Assembly: GCA_949118805.1 (NCBI GenBank)
Contig: CASAUJ010000052.1
Location: forward strand, 1-7,069
Reading direction: 5' to 3'
Length of the DNA: 7,069 nucleotides
Source: an uncultured Clostridia bacterium
GTDB taxonomy: Bacteria; Bacillota; Clostridia; TANB77; CAG-508
Position numbers and translations under genes: made by a program. Within the stretch, counting starts at the first letter, position 1, and every line of letters begins with the position of its first letter. The notes under the pieces are model-generated. The model did not search any database, had not been told where the DNA came from, and saw nothing but the letters and a program-made list of their open reading frames with translations. Below are positions 4,694 to 7,069 of the stretch, piece after piece.

Positions 4694-6337
4694 ATGCCAA
4701 AAAGTGGTGAATCAAAAAAATCCGAAGTAGTTGAAAAAAAGCAAAAAACTTTAGAAAAGAATCAAAAAATAGATGTAGAAAAAAACAAAAAGTCTGAAAA
4801 AAAAGCGAAGCCAAAAGAAATAAAGAATGAAAAAAGTTCTAAAGCAGAACCACCAAAAGAAGTACAAAAAGAAAATGGTAATATAAATAAAGAAAGTAAA
4901 GAAAAGAAAAAAGTTGAAAAAATAGCAAATGAAAAAAAGAAAATGCTAGAATCTGATTCAAAAGAAAAAAGTGTAAAATCAATAGAAAAAAAGACAAAAA
5001 AAGCACCTTTTTTGGAAGATTCATTGGAAGAAGAAAAACAAGAAAGGGAGTTAGAAAGTCAAAAGAAGGATTGGGACTTTTTGATAAACGCCAAAAAAAG
5101 CATTGAAAAAAGACAAAAAAAGATTGCCTTAAAAAAAGAATTTCAAACGTTAGAAGTAGTAGTTTTGGTTTTTTTAACCTGCTTCATTAGTTTGATTGTA
5201 GGTGGCTTAATTGGAATAAAATTCAAAGAAAAAAATACTGTAATTGGTGATATTGAAATTGCGGGAGAAGAGATTCAGGACTTTCTAAAAGACTACAATT
5301 ATTTAATTGAAAATTATTATGGCGATATTGATAAAAAAGAATTGTTGAATACAGCATTTAAAAGTATGGTTGATTCTTTAGGCGATTCTTATAGTGGCGC
5401 ACTTGATGAGAGTACATCAAATAATTTTGATATTGAATTAAAAGGAGATTATGAAGGATTAGGGATAGAAATTATTAATGATAGTGAAAAAAATATTCTA
5501 ATTTATGGTATTATTCCAAACTCTCCTGCTAGCAAAGCTGATATCAAAATAGGAGATAAACTACTAATGGTAAATGGTACAGACTTAAGTGGTATGAGTA
5601 CGACAGATTTTATTAAAAATGTAGTGAAAGGAAGCGGAGCAACAGAATTTGTCATTGCATTAGAAAGAGACGGAATAAAAAAAGAGATTACACTCAAAAA
5701 AGAAGCAATAACATTAGAATCAGTATCTTCAACAACATATTATGAAAATGGGAAGAGAATTGCCTATATTAAAGTGAGTATTTTTGCAGAGAATACTTAT
5801 AGTCAATTTAAAAATACATTATCAAAATTAGAGTCTGAGGGATTTGAATCGTTGATTATTGATTTGCGTGATAATAGTGGTGGACATTTATCAACAGTTA
5901 AGAATATGATTAGCTTATTTTTAGATTCTTCTCATGTTATTTATCAAACAGAAGATAAAAAAGGAAAAGAAAAAGTGTACTCTTCTGGAAAAATAACCAA
6001 AAATTATCCAATTGTAATTGTTGGAAACTCGATGAGTGCATCAGCTTCAGAAGTAATGATTGGTGCTTTAACAGAAGAATATGGAGCAATATTAATAGGA
6101 AACCAAAGTTTCGGAAAAGGAACAGTACAAGAACTTCATTCTTTAACAAATGGAGATGAATATAAGTTTACAACAAAGAAGTGGCTAACGCCAAAAGGAA
6201 ATTGGGTTCACAATAATGGAATTAAACCAAATGTAGAAGTTACCTTGTCAAAAGATTATTATGAAAATCCAATTCAAGAAAATGATAATCAATTGAGAAC
6301 AGCGATTAATTATTTAGCTGGAGTGCAATATAAATAA
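4694..6337 (+). CDS. S41 carboxy-terminal processing protease with PDZ domain and long Lys/Glu-rich N-terminal tail
   Basis: The 547-residue product is a CtpA/CtpB-type serine protease that trims or degrades proteins outside the membrane. Domain order: residues 1-150 form a cytoplasmic charged tail (about 46 Lys, 27 Glu); 153-174 is one membrane helix; about 190-245 is the helical Ctp N-domain (YNYLIENYYGDID, SLGDSYSGAL); about 250-335 is the PDZ domain (GLGIEI at 256-261, NSPASKADIKIGDKLLMVNG at 276-295); about 340-520 is the S41 core. The expected Ser-Lys-Gln set is intact: Ser450 in SASASE (448-453), Lys475 and Gln479 in FGKGTVQ, with the spacing of 25 and 4 known from CtpB/Prc. LRDNSGG replaces the commoner LRDNPGG. 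The C-terminus is complete (TPKGNWVHNNGIKPNVEV, then DNQLRTAINYL). Start ATG 4694 follows AGGAGG by 7 nt; an in-frame ATG at 4676 lies upstream of that site and is rejected. The long tail is unusual for the family and matches the preceding gene's architecture. Confidence 0.92.
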   Translation: MPKSGESKKSEVVEKKQKTLEKNQKIDVEKNKKSEKKAKPKEIKNEKSSKAEPPKEVQKENGNINKESKEKKKVEKIANEKKKMLESDSKEKSVKSIEKKTKKAPFLEDSLEEEKQERELESQKKDWDFLINAKKSIEKRQKKIALKKEFQTLEVVVLVFLTCFISLIVGGLIGIKFKEKNTVIGDIEIAGEEIQDFLKDYNYLIENYYGDIDKKELLNTAFKSMVDSLGDSYSGALDESTSNNFDIELKGDYEGLGIEIINDSEKNILIYGIIPNSPASKADIKIGDKLLMVNGTDLSGMSTTDFIKNVVKGSGATEFVIALERDGIKKEITLKKEAITLESVSSTTYYENGKRIAYIKVSIFAENTYSQFKNTLSKLESEGFESLIIDLRDNSGGHLSTVKNMISLFLDSSHVIYQTEDKKGKEKVYSSGKITKNYPIVIVGNSMSASASEVMIGALTEEYGAILIGNQSFGKGTVQELHSLTNGDEYKFTTKKWLTPKGNWVHNNGIKPNVEVTLSKDYYENPIQENDNQLRTAINYLAGVQYK

Positions 6338-6359
6338 TTATAATTTATAATTGAAGATG

Positions 6360-6391
6360 AAAAGAAAGAAGATTATTTCTTTCTTTTTTTT
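6360..6391 (+). terminator. Terminator after the S41 protease gene
   Basis: AAAGAAAGAA (6361-6370) pairs with TTCTTTCTTT (6377-6386) around a 6-base loop, extended by an A-T pair at 6360/6387, and a T run continues to 6391. The stem is a purine strand against a pyrimidine strand. It lies about 22 bases after the stop codon. Confidence 0.82.
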
Positions 6392-6408
6392 AAAAAGCAC
6401 GCTATAAT
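6380..6408 (+). promoter_or_regulatory. Promoter of the DUF402 gene
   Basis: A perfect TATAAT lies at 6403-6408. The -35 position (6380-6385, TTTCTT) is poor and sits within the preceding terminator. Transcription near 6415 gives a leader of about 13 nt that is almost entirely Shine-Dalgarno. The in-frame ATG at 6407 overlaps this -10 and is not the start. Confidence 0.5.
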
Positions 6409-6427
6409 GGAATTAGGACGTGATAAA

Positions 6428-6964
6428 ATGAAGCAGTTTCGAATAGGAGAAAACTATCAAATACAATGTTATAAACATAATGGAAGAATTCATCGAGCTT
6501 GGAATGAAGCTGTTTTGTTAGATATACAAAAAGACTATTTGGTATTTGGAAATGAAAAAACTCAGGTGACAGAAGCAGAAGGTAGTGTATGGAAAACAAA
6601 AGAACCGGCTATTATGTACTTTTTTAAAGACTGTTGGTTTAATATTATTGCACAATTAAAAAAGGATGGAATTTATTACTACTGTAATATAGCTACTCCA
6701 TATATAATAGAAGATGGAACAATAAAATATATAGATTATGATTTAGATTTAAGAATTTTTCCAACAGGAGAATATAAAATTTTGGATAAATTGGAATATA
6801 AATATCATAAAAAAATTATGCATTATTCAGAAGACTTGGATTTTGTGGTGAATTGTGCAATGAGCGAATTAATAAGTCTATATAATAATAAAACTGATAT
6901 GTTTAATCAAGTAAGAAACAAAAAATATTATGATAAATATAGAAAGTTAAAAAATGACGAATAA
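6428..6964 (+). CDS. DUF402/Ntdp-type nucleoside tri- and diphosphatase homologue
   Basis: The 178-residue cytoplasmic product matches the DUF402 family represented by Bacillus subtilis YgaC and Staphylococcus aureus Ntdp, which hydrolyse nucleoside tri- and diphosphates using divalent metal; the length is the usual one. Seen blocks are IQCYKHNGRIHRAW (12-25), VTEAEGSVWKTKEPAIMYFF (47-66), WFNIIAQLKKDGIYYYCNIATPY (70-92) and the acidic metal-site stretch YIDYDLDLRIFP (101-112), then ILDKLEYKYHKKIMHY. These conserved Asp residues and the Tyr/Asn strand suggest an active enzyme. The last 30 residues are Lys/Tyr-rich and lineage-specific. ATG 6428 is chosen because AGGACGTGA (6415-6423, one mismatch to AGGAGGTGA) precedes it, whereas ATG 6407 lies in the -10 box. 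The stop codon forms the loop of the terminator. In vivo substrate is unknown; family assignment is firm. Confidence 0.9.
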   Translation: MKQFRIGENYQIQCYKHNGRIHRAWNEAVLLDIQKDYLVFGNEKTQVTEAEGSVWKTKEPAIMYFFKDCWFNIIAQLKKDGIYYYCNIATPYIIEDGTIKYIDYDLDLRIFPTGEYKILDKLEYKYHKKIMHYSEDLDFVVNCAMSELISLYNNKTDMFNQVRNKKYYDKYRKLKNDE

Positions 6965-6976
6965 TTCGTCATTTTT
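6950..6976. terminator. Terminator whose loop is the DUF402 stop codon
   Basis: AAAAATGACGAA (6950-6961) pairs perfectly over 12 bp with TTCGTCATTTTT (6965-6976). The 3-base loop is the TAA stop codon itself (6962-6964), so the upstream arm encodes the last four residues (KNDE). The outer pairs give a T run on both strands, so it could work in both directions. Confidence 0.8.
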
Positions 6977-7022
6977 AATAAATAGTAACATATAATAACA
7001 ATGTAATCGAAGTCAAAAATAA

Positions 7023-7051
7023 TTGACAAAGAGAGAGGAAGCTGATATATT
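7023..7051 (+). promoter_or_regulatory. Near-consensus promoter for a gene beyond the right edge
   Basis: TTGACA (7023-7028) is a perfect -35. After exactly 17 bases comes TATATT (7046-7051, 5 of 6) preceded by TG at 7043-7044, an extended -10. This is the strongest sigma-A match in the window. Transcription would start near 7058, so the product lies outside the window. GAGAGGAA at 7033-7040 inside the spacer looks like a ribosome binding site but has no start codon at suitable distance with an open frame I can confirm. A second TATAAT at 6991-6996 has no -35. Confidence 0.7.
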
Positions 7052-7069
7052 AAATGTGCTTTTGAAGAA

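Noticed and set aside
4563..4814. Minus-strand open frame rich in Phe/Leu opposite the protease N-terminus
   Set aside because: It is the complement of the Lys/Glu-rich coding region (AAA/GAA read backwards gives Phe/Leu), has no ribosome binding site and overlaps the upstream terminator.
6334..6354. AT-only inverted repeat after the protease stop codon
   Set aside because: It contains no G or C in the arms and is expected by chance in this composition; the real terminator follows at 6360-6391.
6407..6427. DUF402 start at ATG 6407
   Set aside because: It overlaps TATAAT and lacks a ribosome binding site; ATG 6428 has AGGACGTGA upstream and gives the family's usual length.
4839..6599. Other minus-strand open frames at 4839-5024, 5503-5697, 5937-6149 and 6402-6599
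   Set aside because: All lie opposite well-supported plus-strand genes with recognised domains, and none has a family motif.
1..7069. CRISPR array, tRNA/rRNA, insertion sequence or toxin-antitoxin pair
   Set aside because: No regularly spaced repeats, cloverleaf, transposase motifs, terminal repeats or small overlapping gene pairs were found.

Overview
The window is an AT-rich (roughly 30% GC by eye) stretch of bacterial chromosome read with the standard code (Trp is TGG, stops are TAA/TAG, no in-frame TGA). Strong AGGAGG/GAGGTGA-type ribosome binding sites, TATAAT boxes with upstream TG, short hairpin-plus-T terminators, a lipobox lipoprotein and the pair cdaA-cdaR all point to a low-GC Gram-positive (Bacillota). 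It looks closest to a Bacilli/Erysipelotrichia-like or uncultured gut lineage, although the exact taxon cannot be fixed from sequence alone. No mobile element, CRISPR array, tRNA or rRNA is visible. No gene-free stretch exceeds 300 bases.

Layout. 1-146: flank with an extended -10 promoter. 147-2310: cdaA (membrane c-di-AMP synthase) overlapping cdaR (YbbR-repeat regulator), closed by a bidirectional terminator. 2356-2553 (minus): a small two-helix DUF378 membrane protein, convergent with cdaR and divergent from the next gene. 2668-3669: a LolA-like/YdcC-like lipoprotein. 3726-4532: a membrane-anchored protein with a Lys-rich cytoplasmic tail and a probable thioredoxin-fold outer domain lacking CxxC. 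4694-6337: an S41 carboxy-terminal processing protease with PDZ domain, also carrying a long Lys/Glu-rich cytoplasmic tail. 6428-6964: a DUF402/Ntdp-type nucleoside tri-/diphosphatase homologue. The right edge holds a near-consensus promoter aimed at a gene beyond the window.

Apart from cdaA-cdaR, which is a true translationally coupled operon, each gene appears to be its own transcription unit with its own promoter and hairpin terminator. The common theme is the cell envelope: c-di-AMP signalling (which governs osmotic and wall homeostasis), a surface lipoprotein, a membrane thioredoxin-like protein and an envelope protease. The most unusual points are the shared Lys-rich cytoplasmic tails on two adjacent, otherwise unrelated membrane proteins, the DGG variant of the CdaA DGA motif, the absence of glmM after cdaR, a palindromic operator-like site in the divergent DUF378/lipoprotein promoter, and a terminator whose loop is the stop codon of the DUF402 gene. 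I see no clear new multi-gene system; the genes mostly belong to known families.
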